Assembly (NCBI GenBank): GCA_029263395.1
Contig: JAJCXO010000086.1
Location: 1-49,787 of the forward strand
DNA: 49,787 nt
Direction: 5' to 3'
Origin: Acidobacteriota bacterium
Lineage (GTDB): Bacteria > Acidobacteriota > Thermoanaerobaculia > Multivoradales > J023
In this document: positions 1 to 10,314 of the stretch, in pieces
How the letters are laid out: each line of letters starts with the position of its first letter
How positions within the stretch are numbered: position 1 is the stretch's first letter
Position numbers and translations under genes: made by a program
The notes under the pieces: model-generated
Database searches by the model: none
Told to the model about the DNA's origin: nothing
The model's input: the letters and a program-made list of their open reading frames with translations, nothing else

Positions 1-1307
<1,307 letters not shown>

Positions 1308-1584
1308 GTCCGATCATGAACCGCCGACGTCTGTCTCCCAGTCTCCTCATCGGAGCGTATCCCGTTGACCGCAACTTCTGATTCCTCCGGTCGGCAGCTC
1401 TCGTGCATCCCCCCGCGGAGGAGTACCTGGCACCTCTTCAACGGCAACACTCCGGCTCCGAAGGCTGAAGCGTGCAGGTGGCATGAGTCCGATAAATCCA
1501 GGATTCTTGCAAGGGGTTGATCGTCTTCGTTGGGGTTTGTCGCCTTGCTCTATGAAGACGTCGAGGAAATGCCGAGTCTTGAGG
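1308..1584. other. Intergenic stretch with no supported gene
   Basis: Between the activator stop and the sigma-54-like promoter at 1585 I find no convincing coding frame, hairpin or RNA gene. A frame opening with TTG at 1530 runs into the downstream gene, but it starts upstream of the predicted transcription start and has no good ribosome site, so I treat it as leader DNA. Enhancer sites for the upstream activator would be expected in this stretch, but I could not recognise a repeated element. Confidence 0.5.
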
Positions 1585-1599
1585 TGGCACGGACGCTGC
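1585..1599 (+). promoter_or_regulatory. Sigma-54 (-24/-12) promoter
   Basis: TGGCACGGACGCTGC matches the -24 element TGGCACG fully and the -12 TGC, with C in place of the first T of TTGC. The diagnostic GG (1586-1587) and GC (1598-1599) are separated by exactly 10 bases. Transcription should start near 1611, about 57 bases before the ATG at 1668, which supports that start. It lies directly downstream of a gene for a sigma-54 activator, so local control is likely. GG-N10-GC alone is common in GC-rich DNA; here the extended TGGCACG match is what persuades. Confidence 0.68.
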
Positions 1600-1667
1600 C
1601 GAATAGAGACGCTGCTAGTGAGGACTGGCGCCGCTTGAGCGGTCCGAAGGAAGAACTACGGGGAGTT

Positions 1668-2522
1668 ATGGTTATGGGCAGCCATGGGCAATTGAACGGT
1701 GTAGGCGACCGCAACAGGCAAAATCATCTGTTGGGTCTCTCGGGCCTCGCCCTTGGGCTGGCAGCATCGCTGATGCTTGCTGGCCCTGTCGAAGCTCGGA
1801 ACAAGCAGGAATTCTCTCTCAAGGTCTCGAAGTTGGAGATCGCCGAGGCCAACGCCAGTGCTGAGGGCCCGCTGGGGCCGGAGGACTTTGTGCGGGCTCG
1901 ACTCGATTATGTGCTCAGCCGTAGAGATCGAGGTGGCAAGCTCGAGATTCGGGCGAAAGTTTGGGCGGTAAAACCGTTCAGCTCAGAGTTTCTACCGATC
2001 CAGGTTGTCCCCAACGAGCCGTTCGCCAAGCGTAAGGGCAGCGTCGAAGTCCTCGTCCGCCTGAAGCAGGCTTACGTAGAAGAGAACGTCGCTCATCCGT
2101 TGCGGCTCGTCTTCGTGCTGACCCAATGGGAACGTGAGGGCCGATTCAGCATCCTTGCCGCCACTGGGCGGCTCGAGCTCGAGACACAATTACAGCGGAT
2201 GGCCTGGAACGATCCAGCAAAGATGGAGGAGTTGGTGGCTTCCGGGGAGCCGCTGCCGTTGACCGCAGATGCCGGCATCACACGGCCGGTGCGGATCAAA
2301 GGCGAGGAACCCCGCGGATCGGAAGGTGACCTCCTGGCCGGGTGTTTCCGACTCACCGTTGCTGCCGACGGCACGGTGCAGGACGTCGAAACGCTGCACG
2401 CGGCGACCGCTGATGCGAGCGTCGATTCGCAACGGGAATTCCGGAGCTGGCGCTTTCAACCCGCCACCTACCAGGGCAAGCCCGTCGCGGTGACCTACCG
2501 TTATTGCTTCAATGCCGGTTAG
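1668..2522 (+). CDS. Secreted protein with TonB-like C-terminal domain
   Basis: About 284 residues. The start is the ATG at 1668 because it follows the predicted sigma-54 transcription start and is preceded by GGAAG/GGGAG purine runs; the upstream TTG at 1530 is less likely. A hydrophobic segment near residues 20-45 ends in a signal-peptidase-like site (PVEA, then RN), so the protein should be exported. The middle (about 55-200) is not recognised. The last 70 residues look like a TonB C-terminal (energy-transducer type) fold: a strand carrying DGTVQDVETL, a helix-like QREFRSWRFQPA, then a final GKPVAVTYRYCF strand. In many bacteria this module occurs in periplasmic proteins unrelated to siderophore uptake, so no transport role is claimed. 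It is probably controlled by the FHA/sigma-54 activator encoded just upstream. Confidence 0.72.
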   Translation: MVMGSHGQLNGVGDRNRQNHLLGLSGLALGLAASLMLAGPVEARNKQEFSLKVSKLEIAEANASAEGPLGPEDFVRARLDYVLSRRDRGGKLEIRAKVWAVKPFSSEFLPIQVVPNEPFAKRKGSVEVLVRLKQAYVEENVAHPLRLVFVLTQWEREGRFSILAATGRLELETQLQRMAWNDPAKMEELVASGEPLPLTADAGITRPVRIKGEEPRGSEGDLLAGCFRLTVAADGTVQDVETLHAATADASVDSQREFRSWRFQPATYQGKPVAVTYRYCFNAG

Positions 2523-2777
2523 ATTCGCTCGGATCCCAAGCTTTTCTCGGCAGCGGGCCAGAATTGTCGAGATAGTGGGAGATTCGGTGGTGGGTCCACG
2601 CTGTAGTAGGTGGGATGCGGTATCGTCGAGACTGGTCTGCAACAAACAGGGGTGTATTTCGCGAGCGGATCGGCAGTCGAATCCGAGGCAGTGAACTGCG
2701 ATATCCGAATGCGGAGACGCCCGGCGCTTCGACCAAGCAGCGAGAGACCGCACTCGAACTGAAGGGAAGGAGACACC

Positions 2778-3794
2778 ATGCATAGAATCTGCGCTGCTTT
2801 GGTCGGACTGCTACTGCTGTCCGCCTGCGAGGTGGACGATCCGTCGATCCGACAAGCCACTGCACAACCCACCGTGGCGACGCCGATGCAAGATCTCTTC
2901 GTCATGATCTTCGGCCTTTTCGCCATCGTGCCGGTCATAGGATCGGATGGTGAACTCGAGGAGATTCTCGTCCTCTTCGCCCGGGAAGACGGCGGACAGA
3001 CCGTGGCCAACATTCTCGGATCAACGACCGACGGCGATTTTGGTAAGGAGGAACTAGTGTCGCACTGCCCGACCATCGTCCGCAGTTCCAAGCCTACGAC
3101 TTCCTGCGACGGACCGCTTTCAGGAGATCTCCTGATCGCCGGCTCCGGCAGCGAGACGACTCTGTCGAGTGAAGGCGCAATCGATCTAACGGAGGTGCTC
3201 GGGTCGGCTGAGTTGGCGACGGCGAAGGACAGCTGCACGGGTGAGGTCTTAAAGCCTAAGTGTGGCGCGGCCGCACGAATCCGTCTGCGCGGCGGCTCGG
3301 CCCGATCTCTCGACTTCAGGGGGCAGCCACGGACCCTCCTCTCAAACAAGATCGATTTCTCCTTGTTATCAGAGCCCAAGGTCTGGGTAGGTATGCGCTC
3401 GCTGCGTAGCACCTCCGTCCACCCACAGACCTTCCCGCATGCAACGATGCTGCTCTTTCACACGACGGTCGCCGAATCGAGCGCCGGCATGCACCCGGCG
3501 ATTGCGAAGGAATGCAATCGTTTTCGTAAGAAGATCGGAACAGAACCCTTGCAGAGTGACTGCCTCCTCCAAATCCTTGAGAACATCCCGCCGGGGGCCC
3601 ATTTTCCAGACGTAGGGACCGAGCGCCTGGGCAAAGTTGACCATCACTTCCTCCGCATCTACGACCTGCTCGAGTGGGAGGTGCACGATCGCCCGGTTCC
3701 TTTCTTCAAGGCGAAGATCCGCGGGCAGGGCAACCCGCCCGGGGGGCGTTGTGACCACCCAGTGATGGCCCCGACCTTCAGGCCATCGCCATGA
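2778..3794 (+). CDS. Predicted lipoprotein of unknown function
   Basis: 338 residues, with a strong ribosome site (AAGGAG, then acacc, then ATG). The N-terminus is a short basic segment, a hydrophobic stretch and a lipobox ending LLLLSAC with Cys17, predicting lipid anchoring after signal peptidase II cleavage. The remainder is soluble-looking, with several cysteines (for example SHCPTIV, TTSCDG, DSCTGE, KPKCGA) that could form disulfides outside the cytoplasm. I do not recognise a family. The stop codon overlaps the ATG of the following papain-like peptidase (ATGA at 3791-3794). It is therefore probably translated together with that enzyme and may be its partner, substrate or inhibitor; this is inference from position only. 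Confidence 0.8.
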   Translation: MHRICAALVGLLLLSACEVDDPSIRQATAQPTVATPMQDLFVMIFGLFAIVPVIGSDGELEEILVLFAREDGGQTVANILGSTTDGDFGKEELVSHCPTIVRSSKPTTSCDGPLSGDLLIAGSGSETTLSSEGAIDLTEVLGSAELATAKDSCTGEVLKPKCGAAARIRLRGGSARSLDFRGQPRTLLSNKIDFSLLSEPKVWVGMRSLRSTSVHPQTFPHATMLLFHTTVAESSAGMHPAIAKECNRFRKKIGTEPLQSDCLLQILENIPPGAHFPDVGTERLGKVDHHFLRIYDLLEWEVHDRPVPFFKAKIRGQGNPPGGRCDHPVMAPTFRPSP

Positions 3795-4786
3795 GTGTTA
3801 ATAGCGACGTTCGCGAGGTTCTTGAAGGACGCACGGAAGACACGCAGCGCGTGCCGAAAATCGAACGGAATGGCCGTTACTTCCTCCTTTTCCGGGGCCA
3901 GGAAGTGCCCCTGGACTCCGAGTACGAGCACCCCGATCCGCAGGATCCAGAGCGGCTCTCGTCACGATCTGTGCTCGCCCTATTGTCAGCGTTCTCAGAA
4001 TACTTCGAATTTGAGAACGCTGAAGACGAGAAGGCGTATGTCAGGGAGTTCGAAGAGGATCTATCGCCGCCTGACCCGCGCATTCCGTATACCGTGGATC
4101 GCCGTCGGCCCGACGACCCGGTCGTGCACCAGGGATCGCGGTCCACTTGTGTTGCCTTCGCAACCGCCGTCCTGCTCGAGCGGCTCCGCGCCGGGCTCGT
4201 ATTGTCACCCGAGGCCACCTATTTTCATCTCTCGGCAGACATCCCCAAATGTCCTTCTGACGACTATTCGATCGAGACCGAGCGCGCTCCTTGGGTCCTC
4301 CAAACCCAGCGTATCTGCGCGGAACAGGAGATGCCTTATCTCTTACCTGGGGATTTGGAAGATGCCATCGATCAAAACAACTTGCGGCCGTCGCCCGATC
4401 CCGAGAGCTGGTTCGGAATCGCTCCAGAGTCGGTTGAGGAGCTGAACCGAGAAGCGGTCCGGAATACGAGAGTGCTCGAGTCAGTGTTGGCGGCGGGCTT
4501 GGACATCGTCGTTGCCCTGTCGACCGCATGGGCTGATCAGCAGGCCAATCCCCTCAAGCCGGCTTCGACCGAGAATACCGCCGACCACACGCTGTTGCTC
4601 GTCGGCTACGACCGGCATTCGCGGGTCTTCTTCGCCCAGAACAGTTGGGAGAACCAAGCACATCTGAACCTCCACTACAGCTGTGCGCCCGCCCTCTTTC
4701 AGTACGGCTTCACGGTCGATTCGCTGCACGAAGTGGGCGGAGAGGCCTACCAATGGCCGCCGCTGCCGGCTCAGTGCGGTCCGTAG
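3791..4786 (+). CDS. Papain-like (C1 family) cysteine peptidase
   Basis: 331 residues. The papain catalytic elements are visible in order: the oxyanion Gln and nucleophile in QGSRSTCVAFA (Gln114, Cys120), the His in ADHTLLLVGYD (His266) and the Asn in FFAQNSWE (Asn284). The Cys-loop departs from the textbook QGxCGSCWAF, but the spacing fits C1 peptidases. No signal peptide is apparent, unlike both neighbours, which look like lipoproteins; it may act in the cytoplasm or be exported another way. The first 95 residues, rich in acidic residues, could be a propeptide-like or partner-binding region. It overlaps the lipoprotein gene upstream by 4 nt and the TPR-CHAT gene downstream by about 34 nt, so the three are likely expressed as a unit. 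Confidence 0.86.
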   Translation: MSVNSDVREVLEGRTEDTQRVPKIERNGRYFLLFRGQEVPLDSEYEHPDPQDPERLSSRSVLALLSAFSEYFEFENAEDEKAYVREFEEDLSPPDPRIPYTVDRRRPDDPVVHQGSRSTCVAFATAVLLERLRAGLVLSPEATYFHLSADIPKCPSDDYSIETERAPWVLQTQRICAEQEMPYLLPGDLEDAIDQNNLRPSPDPESWFGIAPESVEELNREAVRNTRVLESVLAAGLDIVVALSTAWADQQANPLKPASTENTADHTLLLVGYDRHSRVFFAQNSWENQAHLNLHYSCAPALFQYGFTVDSLHEVGGEAYQWPPLPAQCGP

Positions 4787-7700
4787 CAGACGGGGCGAAC
4801 CTTTGGGCAATTGCGGGGGCTCTTCTCGGCCTTCTCTTGTGGTCCTCAGGTTGCGATGGTCGGTCGGAGCTGCACGATAGTCGGTCCGTGGAGCCCCGTT
4901 TCTCGTTCGAGCCCGTCTGGCGCGGGTGTACCAGAAACGGCCCTTCAGCGCTGGAAGGGCCGAGCTGTGGCGAGCCCGGTTTCGCTCCGCTCGCCAGCGG
5001 GCGGCCCGAGACTCCGGCGCAGAAAGCACGCTGGCTGGTGAGATTGTGGGCCCGCGAAGATTCTCTGGACCGCAGTCTCGAGTTCTTCGAGGAGGCCCTG
5101 GCGACGCGGCCGGGCGACTCTGCGCTCTGGGCCGATTTTGCAGCTGCCCAGATCCTCGCGGCTCAGCGTTCCCGAGATCCCCGATTCCTATTTCGGGCCT
5201 TGGTCTCCGCCAAACGCGCCATCGATTTCGACCCACGGTCCCGAGCCGGACGTTTCAACTATGCGTTGGTGGTCGAGCACCTGTTGCTGCGGGAGCCCGC
5301 ACGCAAGGCCTGGAGTGAGTATCTGTCGGTGGATTCTCAAAGTGCCTGGGCGGCGGAAGCGCGCGCCCGCATGGAACGTCTCTCCAGACCGACCACGACC
5401 GAGGCGTGGTCGGAAGTGCCGGCGACGACGCTGACGGCGTCCGCCGGGCCAGAGTTGGCGTCAACGTATCCCTACCTGATTCGGGAGGCGTTCGAGCGTC
5501 AGTGGCTTCCGGCGTGGCTTCGCGGGAGAGCAACTCTGCGGGATTTCTTGCCCCTGGCGCTAGCGATTGAGAGATCTTCGGGCGACCGCTTCCTAACCGC
5601 CACCCTGGAGCACGCCTTGGCGGCAGACGGCATGAACCTCGAGAACCTGAAGCGCGGTCTCGAGCTGCTCCAGACGGGGAGGGACGAGCTGAGACAGCGC
5701 CAGGCGGTTCGCGCCAAGGGTTTGCTCGAATCGGCGGTTGAACACCTGGGTGCCGCGGACAGCCCCTATCAACTGTTGGCCAAGTTTCGCCTCGCGCGTG
5801 CCCATTGGGACCTCAAGGACAGAACACGCACATTGGAGCTCGCTGCCGGGGTCGCTGAGGATGCCGGGTCTCTGGGATTCACCAGCCTGTTCGGTCTGGC
5901 GTCGGTCCGATTAGGCCTCGTGCACCTGGAGCAGGGTGCGTTACAGCAGGCTCTCGATCGACTTGAAGATGCGCGGCGGGCATTCGAGGCGACCGGAGAA
6001 GCGCGTAATCTGTCGACGACCCTGGCTCTGGTTTCGCTCTGTCAAGCGCGTCTCGAGCGGCCTCTTGAAGCCTGGCGCAGTCGCTATGAGTCGCTGCGGC
6101 TCTCTTTCGAGTTCGGTGATCCGGCGCACTTCGCTCATCAAGCGGCGACGGCGGCCCGGGAGGCGTCGCTCGCGGGTTTTCACGCCGCCGCCCTGCCGAT
6201 CCAGACCGAGGCCCTGAAGCTCGACCTCGAGTCGGGCGACCCGCTGGCGGTGTGTGAGGACTACTGGTACCGGGGCGAGACCTGGCATCGCGCAGGTGAC
6301 GACCTCGCAGCGCTGCGTGATCTCGACCTTGCCGTGACGTGGGCATCCAAGATCCCTGAATCCAAGACCCGAGAGCACATGCTTGCCGGGATCCAGGTGG
6401 CCCGGGGGAGGGCTCTCGGCACCTCGCAGCCGGCAGCGGCGGTCGAGAGCCTGTCGCGTGCGATCTCGTACTACCGAGGCGCGGGATTCACATATCAGAT
6501 GGGCGAGACACTTCTGGCCCGAGCGGAGGCGGCGCTCAACGCGCACCAGCTGGGGCGAGCCGAGCAGGATCTGGAAGCCGCGATCGCCACTTTCGAAGCG
6601 GGTCGTCTGGGGCTCGAAAGCCCAGAGAGCCGAATCCAGTACTTCGAGCGGGCCATCGAGGCTTTCGACGAAATGATCCGGTTCCAGCTGGAAGTGCGTC
6701 AGGCATTGGATACCGCTCTCGAGTATGCGGAGCGGGCCAAGGCGCGTGCATTGAGTGAGGCCCTGAACCTGCCCGGCGGTCCCTTGCAGGCCACCACAGG
6801 TCGCGGGCAGGCGCTCGGGAACGCGGCTGTGCTCGTCCTGCACTCCCTGGAGGAAAGCACAGTCGCCTGGCTGCGGATCGGCGACCGGATGTGGACCCAT
6901 ACAGTCCGCATCGGGCGTGACGAGCTCGAGGACCAGGTGGAGGCTTTGGTGGCAGCGGTGAGAGCCGGCGGAAGCGTGCGCGTCTCCGATCTCTCCCGGC
7001 GTTTGTACGAGCTACTCCTGGCTCCGTTCGATGACTCTCTGGCAGAGCGTCGCACTCTCCTGGTGGTACCACATCGAGCCCTCGGAGCCCTACCCTGGGC
7101 AGTTCTTGAAGATGCCGCCGGAGAGCGCCTCGTCGAGCGTCTTTCGGTGGTGGTCGCGCCGAGTCTCGCGGTTGCGGAGTTGCTGTCCCAGGACCTTCCC
7201 GCCATCGAGACATGGAGCGTGCTAGCGCTGGGTGCGCCTGCTCACGACGTCAGCCGTTTCCCTCACCTTCCCGCCGTGCCGGCGACCGCCGTCGAAGCCC
7301 GAACCGTGAGTGGAATGTGGTCCGGATCCGAGCTTCTGCTGGCGGCCGAGGCCACGCCGTCCGAGCTCCTGAGTCGGTCGTCGAGCCACAATCTCATACA
7401 TGTTGCAGCGCATGCGATCCAAGAGAAGGGCGAATCCTGGCTCGTTCTCGCTCCTGACGCGGCCCATGGCGCAGGCACTCTTGGCGCACGCGAGATCGCA
7501 GGTCTCAAGCTTCCTTCGACCCGTCTTGTCGTTTTGCCGGTCTGTGAATCGGCCCGCGGTACTGCCTACGCGTTGGAAGGCACCATGGCGCTGGCCACGG
7601 CGTTTCTCTGGGCCGGAGTCCCCAACGTCGTCGCGACTCTGTGGCCGGTCGAGGATCGTGACACGCTGGCGGTCATGAAGAGCTTTTACGCCGAGCTCCG

Positions 7701-7827
7701 AGCTGGCAGAGATCCTGGCGAAGCCTTGAGACAGGCTCAGCTGGAGGCCATCCGCAGGGACATGAATCCAGCTACGTGGGCCGCCTTCGAGCTGTTCGGC
7801 GCTCTCCCGCAGCGAGGTGCCAGATGA
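4753..7827 (+). CDS. TPR-CHAT protein, caspase-fold peptidase, putative lipoprotein
   Basis: About 1,024 residues from the ATG at 4753. A TTG frame extends to 4645, but the 4753 start places a hydrophobic leader ending LLLWSSGC at the N-terminus, like a somewhat non-canonical lipobox. Residues roughly 80-690 are helical repeats of TPR type with many alanines and conserved aromatics. The C-terminal third is a CHAT domain, the separase/caspase-like fold, with catalytic His887 in HVAAHA and Cys931 in LPVCESA. The downstream GTMALATAFLWAG and VVATLWPVEDRDT motifs are typical of the family. The His-Cys dyad is intact, so proteolytic activity is plausible. CHAT proteins are often regulated peptidases acting on a partner; two cysteine peptidases of different folds in one overlapping unit suggest a cascade or mutual activation, which is inference. 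Confidence 0.88.
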   Translation: MAAAAGSVRSVADGANLWAIAGALLGLLLWSSGCDGRSELHDSRSVEPRFSFEPVWRGCTRNGPSALEGPSCGEPGFAPLASGRPETPAQKARWLVRLWAREDSLDRSLEFFEEALATRPGDSALWADFAAAQILAAQRSRDPRFLFRALVSAKRAIDFDPRSRAGRFNYALVVEHLLLREPARKAWSEYLSVDSQSAWAAEARARMERLSRPTTTEAWSEVPATTLTASAGPELASTYPYLIREAFERQWLPAWLRGRATLRDFLPLALAIERSSGDRFLTATLEHALAADGMNLENLKRGLELLQTGRDELRQRQAVRAKGLLESAVEHLGAADSPYQLLAKFRLARAHWDLKDRTRTLELAAGVAEDAGSLGFTSLFGLASVRLGLVHLEQGALQQALDRLEDARRAFEATGEARNLSTTLALVSLCQARLERPLEAWRSRYESLRLSFEFGDPAHFAHQAATAAREASLAGFHAAALPIQTEALKLDLESGDPLAVCEDYWYRGETWHRAGDDLAALRDLDLAVTWASKIPESKTREHMLAGIQVARGRALGTSQPAAAVESLSRAISYYRGAGFTYQMGETLLARAEAALNAHQLGRAEQDLEAAIATFEAGRLGLESPESRIQYFERAIEAFDEMIRFQLEVRQALDTALEYAERAKARALSEALNLPGGPLQATTGRGQALGNAAVLVLHSLEESTVAWLRIGDRMWTHTVRIGRDELEDQVEALVAAVRAGGSVRVSDLSRRLYELLLAPFDDSLAERRTLLVVPHRALGALPWAVLEDAAGERLVERLSVVVAPSLAVAELLSQDLPAIETWSVLALGAPAHDVSRFPHLPAVPATAVEARTVSGMWSGSELLLAAEATPSELLSRSSSHNLIHVAAHAIQEKGESWLVLAPDAAHGAGTLGAREIAGLKLPSTRLVVLPVCESARGTAYALEGTMALATAFLWAGVPNVVATLWPVEDRDTLAVMKSFYAELRAGRDPGEALRQAQLEAIRRDMNPATWAAFELFGALPQRGAR

Positions 7828-7968
7828 GTCGGTCTCCGTGCCGCGACAGTCTGCAAGGTAGGGAGTCCAACCAGGACATGGAGAATCCTGATAAGCTGTA
7901 GTTGTGCTATTTGTCTTGCGGATAAATGGTTGTCCTGATGATCGCTGGCGCTTGCTTGGAGAAGCGTG

Positions 7969-8733
7969 ATGTGCCGGTCTGCGGACATGAGCGGCCCAAT
8001 CCGCTTCGTGATTCTTGCGACACCGCGAACCGGCAGCAATTGGTTGTGCAGCTTGTTGGACTCACATCCGGAGATCTTGTGTCATCACGAGATCTTCAAT
8101 CCCGATGGCATTCACTACGCACGCTCCTATCAGCCGGAGGAGCCGCTGGAAGTTGCGACGCTGTCGGACCGCGACCGTGATCCGGAAGCGGTGCTGGCTC
8201 GGGTTTGGCAGTGCGATCTCGGGCATCGGGCGGTGGGTTTCAAGCACAATCGAGGGCAGAACGCCACCGTGCTTGCCCGGGTGCTGGAGGATAAGGCGGT
8301 GCGCAAGATTGTCTTGCGGCGAGATAACCGAATCCGGACATTCGTGTCGGAGGAGATAGCGCTCCGGACCGGCGAGTGGGAAAGTTATCCCGGGCGTGAA
8401 ATCGGCGGCGGAGGTCGCAGCCTGGCGGTTGTGGTGGATCAACTGCGCTGGCATGTGCGCGAGAATGCCCGGCACTACGCGGCGATAATGCAAGCCCTCG
8501 AGGTGACCGGCCAGCGGGCTCTGGAGCTTAGCTATGAGCGGCTGGCTTTGGCCGAAGAGCGATTGCGGGCCCTACGATTCCTTGGGGTAGACCGTCCAGA
8601 GCTGCCACTGCACGGGGCAACCCGCAAGCAGAACCCGGAGGCTTTGCGAACCTTGATCACCAATTTCGAGGAGCTGGCAGCGGAGCTCCAGGGTTCAGAT
8701 CTCGAGTCCGAGTTGCATGCTCCGGATCCTTAA
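7969..8733 (+). CDS. Stf0-like sulfotransferase
   Basis: About 254 residues. I choose the ATG at 7969, seven bases after GGAG; a GTG sits immediately before it and another ATG lies at 7987. The PAPS-binding 5'-phosphosulfate loop TPRTGSNWL appears near residue 20. An RRDNRIRTFVSEEIA segment matches the 3'-phosphate-binding region as in Stf0/trehalose-sulfotransferase-like proteins. It should transfer sulfate from PAPS to a hydroxyl or amine; the acceptor cannot be told from sequence. It is followed 21 bases later by an unrecognised gene with its own good ribosome site, so the two are likely cotranscribed. It is the first gene of the block I treat as a biosynthetic cluster, so it may tailor the product, but membership is uncertain. 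Confidence 0.82.
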   Translation: MCRSADMSGPIRFVILATPRTGSNWLCSLLDSHPEILCHHEIFNPDGIHYARSYQPEEPLEVATLSDRDRDPEAVLARVWQCDLGHRAVGFKHNRGQNATVLARVLEDKAVRKIVLRRDNRIRTFVSEEIALRTGEWESYPGREIGGGGRSLAVVVDQLRWHVRENARHYAAIMQALEVTGQRALELSYERLALAEERLRALRFLGVDRPELPLHGATRKQNPEALRTLITNFEELAAELQGSDLESELHAPDP

Positions 8734-8754
8734 TCTGTGACAGGAGTGATATCG

Positions 8755-10284
8755 ATGAGCAGCGCAATGTTTCCGCCAGATTTGGTCTTCGGACTGCTCG
8801 ACACCTCGGCGCAGATCGCCGAGCCGCGCCTGGCCGCCAAAGCCCGCAGCCTGACGTTGGCCTGGACCCGATTCAAGTATTTTGGAGTCATTCTGGAGGA
8901 CACTCGGATCGACGGTATTCTGGAACGAGCCCTCGAGCGGGGGTTTCGTTACTGCCTGATCCAGGCCTACGGTCACCTGCTCGAGGAAGTGTGGATTCCT
9001 GACGGCGGAGAGGCGGTGGACCTCGCCGCAGCTCTCAGCCGGTGGCTGCAGAGCACCGAGTTGTTGGTGGCGGGCCATTGGGTCGGCGGTCCGAACCGTG
9101 GCTACGGCCTCGATCCGCGGTGTCTACTGGTAGATCTCGAGAGGTACGCTGCGCTTGGCCGGCCAGCCTTCGGCGAGCCTGGTGGACCCACGGTAGCGAT
9201 GCACGAAGCGGTGTGCCGGTCCGCCGATCACGCCGAGGATGCGCCCCGCCTGGTGCCGGTGGCTGGCAGCGAATGCTGGACACCGGCTCTGCCGGGCTGG
9301 CGGCTGGTGCAGGCCAGCCTGGCGGCGGGCCTGCCGGTGGTCGGTTTTCCGGCCAGCTTGGCCGGCTGGCTGGTTGATCTGCACCCCGAAGACCCGGTTT
9401 GCGCGACGGCGTTTGCGAAACTGTTGGACGGCGGAATCGCCACGTTTGACGTCGATGCTGAGGCTGAGTCTTATCCGTTCGGCCGCAACGAGCAACGGTT
9501 CTTGGCCAATATCTGCACCCTGACGCAGAACTTGCAGCGTGGGGTTTTCGTGTGGAACCTCGAGTCTTATGCAGATGTCGAACAGCCACCGCCGGGCTTC
9601 GAGGCTCCGGTGACCACGCTCTACAGTGTCGGTGCCGGCCTCAAGCCAAATCGCATCCTACACACCCACGGTGTCGGGCCGGACACCCGGGTAGTGTTCT
9701 TCGACTACAGCGCCCAGGAGCTCGAATTCCGCCGGATCTTGCTCGCGTCGTGGGACGGTGAGGATTACCCGAGCTTCCTGCGTCATCTGTTCGCGCGGCT
9801 GCCGGCCAGCGAAGCGTATTATTGCTTGTGGGACAAGATGACGCCGGACACCGTGAGCTGGGACGCGATCGAACAGCGCTGGCGCCAAGAACAGACGCGT
9901 TGGGGGGGCGCCGAAGCGCTGGCGGGCCACTGGCAGGGTTATCGTCCGCTCGCACACCAGTTCATCCATTGCAACTTGCTGGACAAACCGGCTGCCTTGC
10001 TGCGCACGCTCGAAGACGCGCCGGGGGCGGTGATCTGGTGGAGCAACGCATTTTTCTCGATCTATAGCAATTGGTTCTACACTACGGAGGAACGGCAGCA
10101 GTTGTACCGAGGCTGGATCGAGGCCCTGGCCGCCCGGGCGCCGCGCCTTTTCCTTTACGGCTCGGATTCCAACAACATCAGTGTCAACTGTGTGCAGGCC
10201 GGGGAATACTGGCAATGGTACCGCGAGCACGGTGGCGACGAACTCGAGCCCGGCAAGAACCACCACCACGAGCTGCGTTTCTGA
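8755..10284 (+). CDS. Unrecognised protein of about 509 residues
   Basis: The start is the ATG at 8755, eight bases after AGGAG; an in-frame GTG at 8737 lacks such a site. I do not recognise a family with confidence. The N-terminal half has blocks such as RGFRYCLIQAYGHLLEE and GYGLDPRCLLVDLERY that recall glycosyltransferase-like or cyanobacterial hypothetical proteins often found near sulfotransferases. The C-terminal half opens with TRVVFFDYSAQ, which could be the acidic end of a Rossmann strand binding a nucleotide or SAM. It later has a GSDSNNISVNC segment and a His-rich NHHHELRF end that could bind a metal. No signal peptide or membrane helix is apparent. It ends 30 bases from the convergent VOC gene. 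A biosynthetic role is inferred from position only. Confidence 0.7.
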   Translation: MSSAMFPPDLVFGLLDTSAQIAEPRLAAKARSLTLAWTRFKYFGVILEDTRIDGILERALERGFRYCLIQAYGHLLEEVWIPDGGEAVDLAAALSRWLQSTELLVAGHWVGGPNRGYGLDPRCLLVDLERYAALGRPAFGEPGGPTVAMHEAVCRSADHAEDAPRLVPVAGSECWTPALPGWRLVQASLAAGLPVVGFPASLAGWLVDLHPEDPVCATAFAKLLDGGIATFDVDAEAESYPFGRNEQRFLANICTLTQNLQRGVFVWNLESYADVEQPPPGFEAPVTTLYSVGAGLKPNRILHTHGVGPDTRVVFFDYSAQELEFRRILLASWDGEDYPSFLRHLFARLPASEAYYCLWDKMTPDTVSWDAIEQRWRQEQTRWGGAEALAGHWQGYRPLAHQFIHCNLLDKPAALLRTLEDAPGAVIWWSNAFFSIYSNWFYTTEERQQLYRGWIEALAARAPRLFLYGSDSNNISVNCVQAGEYWQWYREHGGDELEPGKNHHHELRF

Positions 10285-10314
10285 GGCTGTTCATCGGGTT
10301 CGTTGCGCGGCCGC

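Noticed and set aside
1530-1667. N-terminal extension of the TonB-like secreted protein from a TTG
   Set aside because: It would start upstream of the predicted sigma-54 transcription start and bury the signal peptide; the ATG at 1668 fits better.
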